A DNA stretch of 64,000 nt from Kitasatospora fiedleri (GTDB taxonomy: Bacteria; Actinomycetota; Actinomycetes; Streptomycetales; Streptomycetaceae), in the NCBI RefSeq assembly GCF_948472415.1, contig NZ_OX419519.1, positions 2,232,001 through 2,296,000 of the forward strand, given 5' to 3'. The position numbers and the translations under genes are program-made. The notes under the pieces are model-generated. The model was given only the letters and a program-made list of their open reading frames with translations. It ran no database searches and was not told the origin of the DNA. This document shows positions 18,877-27,832 of this stretch, in pieces; positions within the stretch are counted from its first letter, which is position 1, and every line of letters starts with the position of its first letter.

Positions 18877-19452
18877 TCAGCGGGCCGGGGGCCAGTTCTC
18901 CAGGAGGTGGTGCAGGCCGGTGGTGATGCGCCGCCAGGAGTCGGCGGCGGCGCGCGGGTGGTTGAAGCCGCCGGCGCTCTCGATGCCGATGAAGCCGTGG
19001 AAGGTGCTGCGCAGGAGGCGGGCGGCGTCGGTCAGGTCGGGTTCGTCGAGGCGGTAGTGGCGCATCACCGCGTAGGTCAGTTCGATGCTCCGGGCGAACA
19101 CTGCGGTATCGGTGAACTGCTCGGGATTCAGCGGCAGTTGGGTGGCGGCGTAGCGGCCGGGGTGGGCCAGCGCGTAGTGCCGGTAGGCGTCCGCGAAGGC
19201 GGTCAGCGCCTCGCCGCCGGAGCGGCCGGCGATGGCGGCGGCCAGGGCCTGGTTCAGCTCGTCGGAGGCCAGCAGGGCGACCCGGACCCGGATCTCCTGG
19301 AGGTTCTTGACGTGCGAGTAGAAGCTGGCGTCCTTCACCCCGAACCGGCGGGCCAGCGCGGAGACGGTGACCTTCTCGATGCCGACCTGGTCGGCGAGTT
19401 CGGCGGCGGCGCGGGTGATGCGTTCGACCGTCAGCCCAGCGTGCGCAGCCAT
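18877..19452 (-). CDS. TetR/AcrR-family regulator with WHG-type C-terminal domain
   Basis: A 191-residue repressor. The helix-turn-helix is at residues ~10-50 (ITRAAAELADQVGIEKVTVSALARRFGVKDASFYSHV), and the C-terminal ligand domain resembles the WHG subgroup (GFIGIESAGGF near the end). It is divergent from the PBP4 gene across 236 bp, which contains a possible -10 for this gene (TAAACT, minus strand of 19491-19496) and a possible -10 TAATGT for the other (19621-19626). The target is unknown; no clear palindrome was found. Confidence 0.85.
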   Translation of the reverse strand: MAAHAGLTVERITRAAAELADQVGIEKVTVSALARRFGVKDASFYSHVKNLQEIRVRVALLASDELNQALAAAIAGRSGGEALTAFADAYRHYALAHPGRYAATQLPLNPEQFTDTAVFARSIELTYAVMRHYRLDEPDLTDAARLLRSTFHGFIGIESAGGFNHPRAAADSWRRITTGLHHLLENWPPAR

Positions 19453-19688
19453 GTTCCCCGTCCTGTGCGTGGCTCTTCGAGCGGGTGGCCAGTTTATCGG
19501 GATTCGGGTGCGACCTTTTCCGGCGCCGACGCGTCGGTACGGGGTGGGGACGTCGGCGCGGGCAGTACGGCCGGGGTTCCGCAGGGCCGGGGAGAGATCA
19601 ACTGACGCCCCGGCAAATGGTAATGTTCATGCCAAAACGGGGGCGCGGGTGACGTGCGTCCCCGGCCGATCCGCACCCTGGAGCACCC

Positions 19689-21302
19689 TTGCCCGGACGC
19701 CCGCCCCGCCACCGCCGGTACCGCCGCGGCCTGCCGCTGGCCGCCGCGGTCCTCGCCGCCTCCCTGCTCGCCGGCTCCGCCCAGGCCGACGACCCGGCCC
19801 CGGCCGACGCCACCCTGACCGCCGACCTCGACGCCCTGCTGTCCGACTCCCGGCTGGCCAACGCCCAGACCGGCGTCGAGGTGCTGGACGCCGCCACCGG
19901 GCAGGTGCTGTACGCCCGGCAGCCGCAGGCGCTGCTCACCCCGGCGTCCACCCTGAAGACGGTGACCTCCACCGCCGCGCTCGACCTGCTCGGCGCGGAC
20001 TACCGGTTCACCACCGAGGTGCGCACCACCGGCAGCCGGTACGGCTCCAAGGTGGTCGGCGACCTGGTGCTGCGCGGCGGCGGCGACCCCACCCTGCTGG
20101 TGCAGGACCTCGACGACCTGGCCACGCAGGTCGCGGCGTCCGGGATCACCACCGTCACCGGCCGGGTGCTGGCCGACGGCACCCGCTACGACAGCACGCC
20201 GCTCGGCCCCGGCTGGGCCTGGGACGACGAGCCGTACTCGTACAGCCCGCAGATATCCGGGCTGACGGTCGCCAACGACCCCGAGTACCTGATGGACACC
20301 GTGCAGGTGACGGTCGCGCCGGGCGCGGCCGCCGGGCAGGCGGCGAAGGTCACCCTGAACCCGGCCGAGGCGCCGATGGCGTTCGCCGGGTCGGTGGCCA
20401 CCGGCGCGGCGGGCAGCGGCTCGTCCGTCGGGGTGGACCGCGGGCGCGGCAGCAACGAGCTGGCGCTGTCCGGCAGCATCGCGGCCGGGGCCGCGCCGGT
20501 CACCTCCTGGGTGACGGTCGAGGACCCGTCGACGTACGCGGGCCGGGTGTTCGCGGGCGCGCTGGCCCGGCACGGCGTGCGGGTGGCGCACGGCGGCGCG
20601 CAGGCGGCGACCGGGCAGGAGGGCTCGCAGCCGCTGGTCTCGCACCGGTCGCAGACCCTCGCCGAGCTGGTCGTCCCGATGCTGAAGGTCAGCAACAACG
20701 GCATGGCCGAGCACCTGACCAAGGAGATCGGCAAGGTCAAGGGCGGCCGCGGCGACTGGGCGACCGGCATCGCCCAGGTCCAGGCGTTCCTGAAGGCCAA
20801 CGGGCTGGGCACCCCCGCCGGGCGGCAGGTCGACGGCTCCGGCCTGTCCCGCTACGACCTGATCACCCCGGCCAAGCTGGCCGACCTGCTCCGGCTGGTC
20901 CAGGACCGGCCCTGGTTCGGCGCCTGGTACGACGCCCTGCCGGTGGCCGGCAACCCGCAGCGGATGGTCGGCGGCACGCTGGCCACCCGGATGACCGGCA
21001 CAAAGGCCGCGAACAACGTGCACGCCAAGAGCGGCTCGATGGGCGGCGTCGACAACCTGGTCGGCTACGCCACCGCCCCCGACGGCCGCCGCCTGGTCTT
21101 CGCCGTACTGATCAACGACTTCGCCGGCACCAGCCCCCGCCCGGTCCTGGACGCGATCGCCGTCCGCCTGGCCACCGGCCCCGCCACGACGCCCGCGGCC
21201 GGCGCCCCGCAGCAGAAGGCCAGGTCACTGAGCGCCCCGGCCACGGACGACGGCTACCCCGGCACCCGCTGGGAGGACTGCGAGGCCGTCGCCCACTGCT
21301 GA
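19689..21302 (+). CDS. dacB: D-alanyl-D-alanine carboxypeptidase/endopeptidase, PBP4 (peptidase S13)
   Basis: A 537-residue exported peptidoglycan hydrolase that trims stem peptides or cuts cross-links. It has an Arg-rich signal peptide (~1-33, ending SAQA). The penicillin-binding motifs are STLK (Ser ~87), SNN (~335) and KSG (~447), in class C spacing. The start is TTG with GGAG seven bases before it; no better in-frame start precedes the signal peptide. A hairpin with a T-run follows, so it is probably monocistronic. Confidence 0.9.
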   Translation: MPGRPPRHRRYRRGLPLAAAVLAASLLAGSAQADDPAPADATLTADLDALLSDSRLANAQTGVEVLDAATGQVLYARQPQALLTPASTLKTVTSTAALDLLGADYRFTTEVRTTGSRYGSKVVGDLVLRGGGDPTLLVQDLDDLATQVAASGITTVTGRVLADGTRYDSTPLGPGWAWDDEPYSYSPQISGLTVANDPEYLMDTVQVTVAPGAAAGQAAKVTLNPAEAPMAFAGSVATGAAGSGSSVGVDRGRGSNELALSGSIAAGAAPVTSWVTVEDPSTYAGRVFAGALARHGVRVAHGGAQAATGQEGSQPLVSHRSQTLAELVVPMLKVSNNGMAEHLTKEIGKVKGGRGDWATGIAQVQAFLKANGLGTPAGRQVDGSGLSRYDLITPAKLADLLRLVQDRPWFGAWYDALPVAGNPQRMVGGTLATRMTGTKAANNVHAKSGSMGGVDNLVGYATAPDGRRLVFAVLINDFAGTSPRPVLDAIAVRLATGPATTPAAGAPQQKARSLSAPATDDGYPGTRWEDCEAVAHC

Positions 21303-21319
21303 ACCCCGCCGAGCCCTTC

Positions 21320-21366
21320 CCGCCCCGGACCCCGCCGCACCGCGCGGCGGGGTCCGGGGCGGTTTT
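21320..21366 (+). terminator. Intrinsic terminator after dacB
   Basis: Perfect 19-bp GC-rich arms (21320-21338 and 21344-21362), a five-base loop and then TTTT (21363-21366). Confidence 0.85.
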
Positions 21367-21398
21367 CGGCGGCTGCGGATTTCATGCGACTGTCATCC

Positions 21399-21436
21399 AT
21401 CAAACGGTTGATTGACGCAGGTGGCGCGCGTACGCT
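21399..21436 (+). promoter_or_regulatory. Leaderless promoter overlapped by a TetR-type operator
   Basis: TTGATT (21408-21413), exactly 17 bp, then TACGCT (21431-21436), seven bases before the ATG at 21444. No Shine-Dalgarno sequence is present, so the transcript is probably leaderless. The near-palindrome ATCAAACGGTTGAT (21399-21412) covers the -35, fitting autorepression. Confidence 0.65.
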
Positions 21437-21443
21437 CCCCGCC

Positions 21444-22061
21444 ATGACCGAGCCACCGGCGCCGAGCGCGCCGCAGAGCCAGGCCGACCTGAGTCGGGAG
21501 CGGATCGTCGCGGCGGCGACCGCGCTGTTCGCGGAGCGCGGGTACGACGGGACGACCACCCGGACGATCGCCGCCGCCGCCGGGTTGAACGTCGCCACCG
21601 TCGCGTACCACGTGGGCGGGAAGGGCGAGTTGTACCGCGAGGTGATGCGGCGGGCGCACGAGGCCGAGCGGGCGGCGGTGGCGGGGGCGCTGCGGGAGTT
21701 CGGGGCGCGGGCGGGGGCGGACCCGACGGGGGCGGCGGTCGCCTTCGCGGACCGGTACCTGGACTTCTGCCTGGAGCGGCCGGACGTGCCCGCGCTGTGG
21801 ATGCGGCGCTGGCTGGCGGACGCCGCCGAGTTCGGCGGTCTGGAGGAGGAGTACACCCGGCCGCTGCTGGAGTCGGTGCGCGACGCGCTGGCCGCCGCGC
21901 TGCCCGGAGTGCCGCCGGAGCGCGCCGAGTTGGCGGTGTGGACGGTGCTGTGGACGGTGCACGGCTTCTGCCGGTCGATGATCCGCGGGCAGGTCCCCCG
22001 GTTCCGGGCCCACCTGCACGCGCTGGTGCTGCGCGAGCTGGGGATCGGGGGGACGCCGTGA
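21444..22061 (+). CDS. TetR-family regulator of the MFS/PLP operon
   Basis: A 205-residue repressor. The helix-turn-helix (SRERIVAAATALFAERGYDGTTTRTIAAAAGLNVATVAYHV) is followed by a C-terminal helical domain. The start is ATG 21444, matching the leaderless promoter; an upstream in-frame ATG at 21384 would put the operator inside the gene. Its stop overlaps the GTG of the MFS gene, so regulator, exporter and enzyme are co-transcribed. It should bind the near-palindrome at 21399-21412; the ligand is unknown. Confidence 0.88.
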   Translation: MTEPPAPSAPQSQADLSRERIVAAATALFAERGYDGTTTRTIAAAAGLNVATVAYHVGGKGELYREVMRRAHEAERAAVAGALREFGARAGADPTGAAVAFADRYLDFCLERPDVPALWMRRWLADAAEFGGLEEEYTRPLLESVRDALAAALPGVPPERAELAVWTVLWTVHGFCRSMIRGQVPRFRAHLHALVLRELGIGGTP

Positions 22062-23416
22062 GCGCCGGGGGCATAGGCCGGCGGGAGCTGGCCGGGTACG
22101 CGCTCGGCTCGGTCGGGACGGGCATCCACGCGACCGTCCCCGGCCTGCTGCTGCTCTACTTCATGACCGACGCGCTGGGCGTGCCCGCCGGGGTCGCGGG
22201 CCTGGTCGTCGCGCTGCCGAAGGCCTGGGACGCGCTGTTCAACCCGACCGTCGGCGCCGCCAGCGACCGGGAGGCGCTGCGCACCGGCCGCCGCGGCCGA
22301 ATCCTGCTGGCCGGCGCGCTCGCGCTGCCCGTCGCCTTCGCCGCGATGTTCCTCTCCCCGCTGACCGGCGCCGGCGCCGCCGCCTGGGTGGCCGTCACCT
22401 TCGTGCTGGCCTCCAGCGCGTTCGCCCTGTTCCAGGTCCCGTACGTGGCGCTGCCCGCCGAGATGTCGGACCGCCCCGAGGTGCGCACCCGGATCACGGT
22501 GTGGCGGATCGTCTGCCTGACCGTCGGCATCCTGGTCGCGGGCGGCCTGGCCCCCGCCCTGGTGTCGCTGGCCGGGGGCGGGCGGCGCGGGTACGCGGCG
22601 ATGGGCGCGGTGATCGCCGTCCTGCTGCTGGCGACGCTGCTGGTGCCCGCGCTGGGCGCCCGCCGGGTGGCCGCCCGGCCCGGCCCCGAGCCGCTCGGCC
22701 TGCGGGCCGCGCTGCGCACCGCGCGCGGCAACCGGGCGTTCTTCGCGCTGCTGGGCGCGTTCGTGCTGCAGGCCGCCGCGGTGGCGATCATGCTGGCCGC
22801 CGCCCCGTACACCGCCACCTACTGGCTGGGCGGCTACGGCCTGACCTCGGTGCTGTTCGTCTGCCTGGTCGCGCCGAGCGCCGTCGCCGTGCCGCTGTGG
22901 GGCCGGGCCGCGGCCCGCTGGGGCCGGCTGCGCTGCCTGGGCGCCGCGACCGCGCTGTTCGCGCTGGCCGCCGCCGCGCTGTGGCCCACCGCCGGGACGG
23001 GGGCGGCGCGGGTCACCGCCACCCTGGTGCTGTGCGCGCTGCTCGGCGTGGCGTACGCGGCGCTCCAGGTGCTGCCGCTGTCGCTGCTGCCGGACACCGT
23101 GCACGCGGACGCGGCGCGCACCGGGCGCCTGCAGTCCGGGGCGTTCACCGGCCTGTGGACGGCGGGCGAGACGGCCGGGCTGGCCGCCGGGCCCGGGCTG
23201 TTCTCGCTGGCGCTGGCCGCCGCCGGTTTCGCCTCCTCCACCACCGACCACCCCGTCGCGCAGACCGCCACCGCCCGGGCCGGCGTCCTGCTCGGCTTCA
23301 GCCTGGTCCCGGCCGTGCTGATGCTGGCCTCGTTGCCCGCCCTGCGGGCGTACGGGCGGCGGCGGGCCGCCTCCCCCGCCGTTGTCGTCGACTCGCCTGC
23401 TGGAGAACTCCCGTGA
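22058..23416 (+). CDS. MFS transporter, GPH-like (MFS_2) family
   Basis: A 452-residue membrane protein with about 12 hydrophobic spans. The beginning (GYALGSVGTGIHATVPGLLLLYFMTDALG) and the loop NPTVGAASDREALRTGRRGR resemble the glycoside-pentoside-hexuronide:cation symporter family, whose hallmark is PxxGxxSDR; the substrate need not be a sugar. The GTG overlaps the TetR stop and its own stop overlaps the next GTG. It is probably an importer or exporter for the substrate or product of the adjacent PLP enzyme. Confidence 0.85.
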   Translation: MSAGGIGRRELAGYALGSVGTGIHATVPGLLLLYFMTDALGVPAGVAGLVVALPKAWDALFNPTVGAASDREALRTGRRGRILLAGALALPVAFAAMFLSPLTGAGAAAWVAVTFVLASSAFALFQVPYVALPAEMSDRPEVRTRITVWRIVCLTVGILVAGGLAPALVSLAGGGRRGYAAMGAVIAVLLLATLLVPALGARRVAARPGPEPLGLRAALRTARGNRAFFALLGAFVLQAAAVAIMLAAAPYTATYWLGGYGLTSVLFVCLVAPSAVAVPLWGRAAARWGRLRCLGAATALFALAAAALWPTAGTGAARVTATLVLCALLGVAYAALQVLPLSLLPDTVHADAARTGRLQSGAFTGLWTAGETAGLAAGPGLFSLALAAAGFASSTTDHPVAQTATARAGVLLGFSLVPAVLMLASLPALRAYGRRRAASPAVVVDSPAGELP

Positions 23417-24879
23417 CGGACCGTCAGAACGGGCTGCCGGCCGTCGGCCGCCCCGCCGAGGAGCTGCTCGCCGAGCTGCGCGCCCTCACCGCCGCCGACC
23501 TGCCCACCCGTGGCGGGCGCACCACCGCCTACACCTACGACGCCGGGCGGCCCGAGGTGCGGGCCGCCGCGGAGGGCGCGTACCTGGCCATGCTGGAGGT
23601 CAACGGCCTCGACCCGACCGCGTTCCCGAGCACCGTCGCCCTGGAGCGGCAGGTGGTCGGTGCGGTCGCCGCCCGGCTCGGCGGGGACGGGCGCACGCCC
23701 GGCATCTTCACCAGCGGCGGCACCGAGTCGATCCTGCTCGCCGTCAAGGCCGCCCGGGACGCCCGGCCCGAGGTCGCCGAGCCCGAGATCGTGGTGCCCG
23801 CGACGGCGCACGCCGCGTTCTTCAAGGCCGGGACGTACCTGCGGGTCAAGGTCGTCGCGGTACCGGTCGACCCGGCGACCTTCCGGGCGGTGCCGGAGGC
23901 GGTGGCGGCGGCCTGCACCGACCGGACGGTGCTGGTGGTCGCCTCCGCGCCCTCGTACGCGCACGGGGTGGTCGACCCGGTCGCCGCGATCGCCGCGGCG
24001 GCGGCCGAACGCGGCCTGCCCTGCCACGTGGACGCCTGCGTGGGCGGCTGGCTGCTGCCCTGGCTGGCCGAGGCCGGGGCCGAGGTCCCGCCGTTCGACC
24101 TGTCGGTGCCCGGCGTCACCTCGCTCTCCTGCGACCTGCACAAGTTCGGGTACGCGCCCAAGGGCGCCTCCGTGCTGCTCTTCCGCGACCAGGCGATGCG
24201 GCTGGCCGCGTACTTCGCCTGCGCGCAGTGGCCCGGCTACCCGGTGGTCAACTCCACCGTCCAGAGCAGCAAGGGGGCCGGACCGCTGGCCGGGGCCTGG
24301 GCCACCCTGCAGGCCCTCGGGGCGGACGGCTACCGGGAGTTGGGGCGTTCGGCGCTCGCCGCGACCCGGCGGCTGATCGCGGGCGTCGGGGAGATCGACG
24401 GGCTGCGGGTGCTCGGCTCGCCGGACGCCACGCTGGTCGCGATCGGCACCGAGGGCGAAGAGCCGCCGGACCTCTGGGAGTTGGCGGACGAGTCGCGCGA
24501 GCGCGGCTTCTTCCTGCAACCCCAGCTGAGCGTCGACGGCCTGCCCGCCAGCCTGCACCTCACCCTCACCGGCGTCAGCGGGGAGGGCGTCGAGGACCTG
24601 CTCGCGGCCCTGCGCGCGAGCGTCGCCGCCGTCCGGGCGCGCGGGCCGGTGGCACCGCCCACCGAGATCCTCGCCCTGCTCGACCAGCTCGACTTCACCA
24701 CCCTGGACGACGCGACCTTCGCCGCCCTCCTCCCGGCCACCGGCCTCGACCTCTCCCCCGGCTCCACCACCCGGATGGCCGGCGTCAACCGCCTCCTCGA
24801 CGGCCTCCCCCCGCACCTGCGCGACCGGCTCGCCACCCGGTTCCTCTCCGCGCTGTACAGCCCCTACCTGGACGCGTAG
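23413..24879 (+). CDS. PLP-dependent group II decarboxylase / sphingosine-1-phosphate lyase-like enzyme
   Basis: A 488-residue fold-type I PLP enzyme. TSGGTESILLAVKAARD (phosphate contact), HVDACVGGWLLPW (Asp to the pyridine N) and SCDLHKFGYAPKGAS (Schiff-base Lys in HK) match the dfp1/GAD/sphingosine-phosphate-lyase group. The C-terminal ~100 residues follow the small domain. The GTG overlaps the MFS stop. The substrate cannot be read from sequence; an amino acid or long-chain base phosphate is possible. Genes of this type next to TetR and MFS genes suggest a detoxification or catabolic unit. Confidence 0.85.
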   Translation: MTDRQNGLPAVGRPAEELLAELRALTAADLPTRGGRTTAYTYDAGRPEVRAAAEGAYLAMLEVNGLDPTAFPSTVALERQVVGAVAARLGGDGRTPGIFTSGGTESILLAVKAARDARPEVAEPEIVVPATAHAAFFKAGTYLRVKVVAVPVDPATFRAVPEAVAAACTDRTVLVVASAPSYAHGVVDPVAAIAAAAAERGLPCHVDACVGGWLLPWLAEAGAEVPPFDLSVPGVTSLSCDLHKFGYAPKGASVLLFRDQAMRLAAYFACAQWPGYPVVNSTVQSSKGAGPLAGAWATLQALGADGYRELGRSALAATRRLIAGVGEIDGLRVLGSPDATLVAIGTEGEEPPDLWELADESRERGFFLQPQLSVDGLPASLHLTLTGVSGEGVEDLLAALRASVAAVRARGPVAPPTEILALLDQLDFTTLDDATFAALLPATGLDLSPGSTTRMAGVNRLLDGLPPHLRDRLATRFLSALYSPYLDA

Positions 24880-24918
24880 CGGTCGGGGCCCGGGCGCGCC
24901 AGGGGCAGGGGGCGGTGC

Positions 24919-24967
24919 ACCGGACCGGGTGGTCGCGGCGGGGCGGTCGCGATTCGCCCGGTCCGGT
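24919..24967. terminator. Inverted repeat after the PLP-enzyme operon
   Basis: ACCGGACCGGG (24919-24929) pairs perfectly with CCCGGTCCGGT (24957-24967), loop 27 nt. No T-run; probable factor-independent end of the operon. TAGCAT at 25083-25088 may be the -10 for the next gene. Confidence 0.5.
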
Positions 24968-25132
24968 ACCCCGATCCGGCACCTCGATCCGGCAAAGGAA
25001 ACCCCAAGGGGTGCCCAAGCGACGGATGGGCGAGCGGGGTGCGAATGTGGTGAACGCGTGCGGTTGCGGCGGGTCGGTTCGCTAGCATGGCGCGCTCAAG
25101 TGGTCGGACTGACACCGGTGGTGGGGGATGGC

Positions 25133-25474
25133 GTGCTGAGCGTGGGGCCGGACGGCAGCGGCGGCAGCGGCGGCAGCGGCGACGGGTTCCAGGTGGAGCC
25201 GGGCGAGTTGGACGGGGCGGGGCAGACCGCGGGGAGCGTCGCCGAGCAGGTGCCCGGCGGGACCTCGCGGGTGCTGGGGGCGTCGGACGACGCCGAGGCC
25301 GGGCTGCGCGGGTGGACGACCGGCGGGGAGCTGAACGCCTGCACCGACGAGTGGAAGCGGCTGCTGGACGGCCTCTCCGCCGAGATGGACCGGCAGGGCG
25401 GCAACCTGCGGCGGACCGCCGCCAACTACCGCCGGGCCGAGCAGGACGCGGCCGGCGGACTGACGGGGCGGTGA
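25133..25474 (+). CDS. EspC/WXG100-like type VII secretion-associated protein
   Basis: About 113 residues. A Gly/Ser-rich start is followed by two predicted helices (FQVEPGELDGAGQTAGSVAEQV and WTTGGELNACTDEWKRLLDGLSAEMDRQG) ending RRTAANYRRAEQDAA, the pattern of the ESX-associated EspC (T7SS_ESX_EspC) group. It would pair with or chaperone the neighbouring hydrolase for export. The start is uncertain: GTG 25133 has GGGGGA upstream, while GTG at 25118 or 25121 is also in frame. It is coupled to the next gene (GTGA). Confidence 0.65.
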   Translation: MLSVGPDGSGGSGGSGDGFQVEPGELDGAGQTAGSVAEQVPGGTSRVLGASDDAEAGLRGWTTGGELNACTDEWKRLLDGLSAEMDRQGGNLRRTAANYRRAEQDAAGGLTGR

Positions 25475-25476
25475 GC

Positions 25477-27240
25477 ATGGACGTCCCCACGCTGCGCGAC
25501 GCGGACCCGGACCGGCTGTTCACCGCCGCCGACGCGTACGCCTCGCTGGCCGCCGCGTTCGCCGGCCACACCGACACCTGGCGGGACGGGGTGGACGGCC
25601 GGGTGCGCGACTCCGGCTGGCGCGGCCGGGCCGCGGACGGCGCCCGGCAGTCGCTGGCCCGGACCACCGGCAAGCTGACCGCCGCGCACCTGGAGCTGGC
25701 CCGGATCGCGCCCGTGCTGCGGGAGGGCGCGGAGGCGTTCCTGCTGGCCCGCTCCAAGCTCCGGGCGGCGCTCGCCGAGGCGGACGCGGGCGGCTTCGCG
25801 GTCTCGGACGACGGCGGGGTCTCCTGGCCGCCGCCGAGCGCCGCCGAACGGCACGACCCCGACGCCCCCGACCGCTCCCGACGGGGCACCGAGCTGCGCG
25901 ACCGGATCGCCGACGCGCTGTCCGAGGCCGCGCACGCCGACCAGGTCACCGCCCAGCGCCTGCGCCGGTACACCGACGACGCCCGGACCGGCGCCGGCCT
26001 GGACCCGGGCACCGCCGCGATGCGCCTGAACAGCGCGGTGCTGGGCGCGCTCAACCCGTTCGGCGGCCCCGAGGACCTGGTCCGCGCGGGCATGCCGGGC
26101 CAGGACGCCCCGCCGTCCGAGGTCAACGCCTGGTGGAAGTCGCTGCCGCCGGACGAGCAGCAGCGCCTGATCCGGGCGTACCCGGCCGAGCTCGGCAACC
26201 GCGACGGCCTGCCGACCCCGGCCCGCGACCAGGCCAACCGGATCACCCTGGACCGGATGGTCCAGGACCTGTCCTCCCGCACCGACCTGTCCGACGGGGA
26301 CCGGAAGAAGCTGGAGGGCTTCCGGGCGATCCAGGACCGGCTCCGCGACGACACCGGCAAGCAGCCCCCCGCGTACCTGATGGTGATCGGCGACCAGGGC
26401 CAGGGCCGGGCGGCGATCGCCTACGGCAACCCGGACACCGCGGACGACGTGGTGGCGTACGTGCCGGGCCTGAACACCGAGGTCAAGAACATGGGCGGCG
26501 GCGACGCCAACCGGGCCCGCGACCTGTGGCAGTCCGCGCACGACCTCGACCCGAGCCGCTCCACCGCCTCGATCGCCTGGCTGGGGTACGACACCCCGCA
26601 GGTCAAGGGCCTCAGCCCGGACATGTTCGCGGTGGCCGGGAAGGAGCGCGCCGAACAGGGCGGCGCGGCCTACCAGGAGTTCCTGCAGGGCCTGCGCGCC
26701 TCGCACGAGGGGCAGCCCGCGCACCTGACCGCGCTCGGGCACAGCTACGGCTCGCTCACGGTCGGCCAGGCCGCGCAGCGCCCCGGCGGCATCCCCGCGG
26801 ACGACATCATCCTGGTCGGCTCGCCCGGCACCGGCGCGCAGCAGGCCGGCCAGCTGGGCGTCGGCGCCGACCACGTCTGGGTGGGCGCGGCCGAGCACGA
26901 CCCGGTCTCCCACCTGCCCAGCCACGACGACGCGAAGGGCATCGGCATCGGCGCGGGCATCGGCGGGGTGCTGGCCGGCCCGCTGGGCGCGGTGGCCGGC
27001 GGCTTCCTCGGCGACAAGATCGCCGGGCACGGCGACCCGCACGAGCTGTGGTTCGGCCAGGACCCGGCGAGCGGCGAGTTCGGGGCGCACCGCTTCGACG
27101 TCGCGGACGGCCCGCTGGGCTTCGAGTCGCACTCGGACTACTGGAACCAGGGCGACGGCCGGGACGGGCACTCGCTGCGCAACATGGGCTTGATCGTCTC
27201 CGGCCACGGCGACCGGGTGTCCGGACAGGAGTACCGATGA
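25477..27240 (+). CDS. DUF1023 alpha/beta-hydrolase with N-terminal WXG-like helical region
   Basis: About 587 residues. The first ~230 residues are helical with a central GW (VRDSGWRGRAADGARQS), like WXG100/LXG delivery domains. They are followed by a DUF1023 alpha/beta-hydrolase (AYLMVIGDQGQGRAAIAYGN, DVVAYVPGLNTE, nucleophile elbow GHSYGS with Ser ~423, and HDPVSHLP). Actinobacterial DUF1023 proteins often sit beside WXG proteins and are candidate type VII effectors. A glycine-rich hydrophobic stretch (GIGIGAGIGGVLAGPLGAVAGGF) near residue 490-515 is unusual for a soluble hydrolase. GTG at 25471, overlapping the previous stop, is an alternative start. ATGA overlap couples it to the next gene. 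Confidence 0.8.
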   Translation: MDVPTLRDADPDRLFTAADAYASLAAAFAGHTDTWRDGVDGRVRDSGWRGRAADGARQSLARTTGKLTAAHLELARIAPVLREGAEAFLLARSKLRAALAEADAGGFAVSDDGGVSWPPPSAAERHDPDAPDRSRRGTELRDRIADALSEAAHADQVTAQRLRRYTDDARTGAGLDPGTAAMRLNSAVLGALNPFGGPEDLVRAGMPGQDAPPSEVNAWWKSLPPDEQQRLIRAYPAELGNRDGLPTPARDQANRITLDRMVQDLSSRTDLSDGDRKKLEGFRAIQDRLRDDTGKQPPAYLMVIGDQGQGRAAIAYGNPDTADDVVAYVPGLNTEVKNMGGGDANRARDLWQSAHDLDPSRSTASIAWLGYDTPQVKGLSPDMFAVAGKERAEQGGAAYQEFLQGLRASHEGQPAHLTALGHSYGSLTVGQAAQRPGGIPADDIILVGSPGTGAQQAGQLGVGADHVWVGAAEHDPVSHLPSHDDAKGIGIGAGIGGVLAGPLGAVAGGFLGDKIAGHGDPHELWFGQDPASGEFGAHRFDVADGPLGFESHSDYWNQGDGRDGHSLRNMGLIVSGHGDRVSGQEYR

Positions 27241-27734
27241 ACGACGACCTGGCGCGCGACCTGCTCGCCGCACGGGCCGCGGTGGACGAACTGCTGGACT
27301 CCGCGCCCGCCGCGCTCACCCCGCCGGTGGTCTGGGCGGACGGCCCGTACGTCGCGGTCTCCCACGAGCACGCGTTCACCCGCGAGCCGGACGGCACCGC
27401 GCACCTGGAGAAGCGGCGCTACCTGCTGACCCGGGTGGCCGAACACCGCTACCCGGAGCTGCTCGCCCAGTTGGGCCGGGCCTGGCGGGAGCGCGGCTGG
27501 GCGGTGGACGGCGAGGACGACCCGGTGGTGCCGGTGCTGCGGGCGAAGTCCCCGTTCGGGACGGCCGAGTTCCGGATCGGCTTCGCGGGCAACGGGACGC
27601 TGCTGGCCCGGGTCGACGGGCTGGCCGCGCCGGACACCTCGTACCCGTTCGGCGGGGACAGCACGGTGCCGATCGGGCCGGACGGGTCGATGGACACCAT
27701 GCCCCGGCGGCAGGACCCGTTCTGGTCGGTCTAG
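27237..27734 (+). CDS. Small protein of the DUF1023 cassette (cytosolic paralogue)
   Basis: 165 residues, no signal peptide, family not recognised. Its middle (HEHAFTREPDGTAHLEKRRY then LLTRV) and end (GPDGSMDTMP...DPFWS) are plainly homologous to the lipoprotein encoded next (27833-28405). The ATG overlaps the stop of the DUF1023 gene, so it is made together with the hydrolase. One reading is a cytosolic immunity or partner protein; no activity can be assigned. Confidence 0.8.
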   Translation: MNDDLARDLLAARAAVDELLDSAPAALTPPVVWADGPYVAVSHEHAFTREPDGTAHLEKRRYLLTRVAEHRYPELLAQLGRAWRERGWAVDGEDDPVVPVLRAKSPFGTAEFRIGFAGNGTLLARVDGLAAPDTSYPFGGDSTVPIGPDGSMDTMPRRQDPFWSV

Positions 27735-27832
27735 GGTCGGAAGCAGCGGCCGGCCGGGGGCGGTGCGGACGGGCGGGCGGTGCGGACGGGACCACCGGGC
27801 GGACCGGGAATCGGCGGGGAGCGGGAGGTCGG

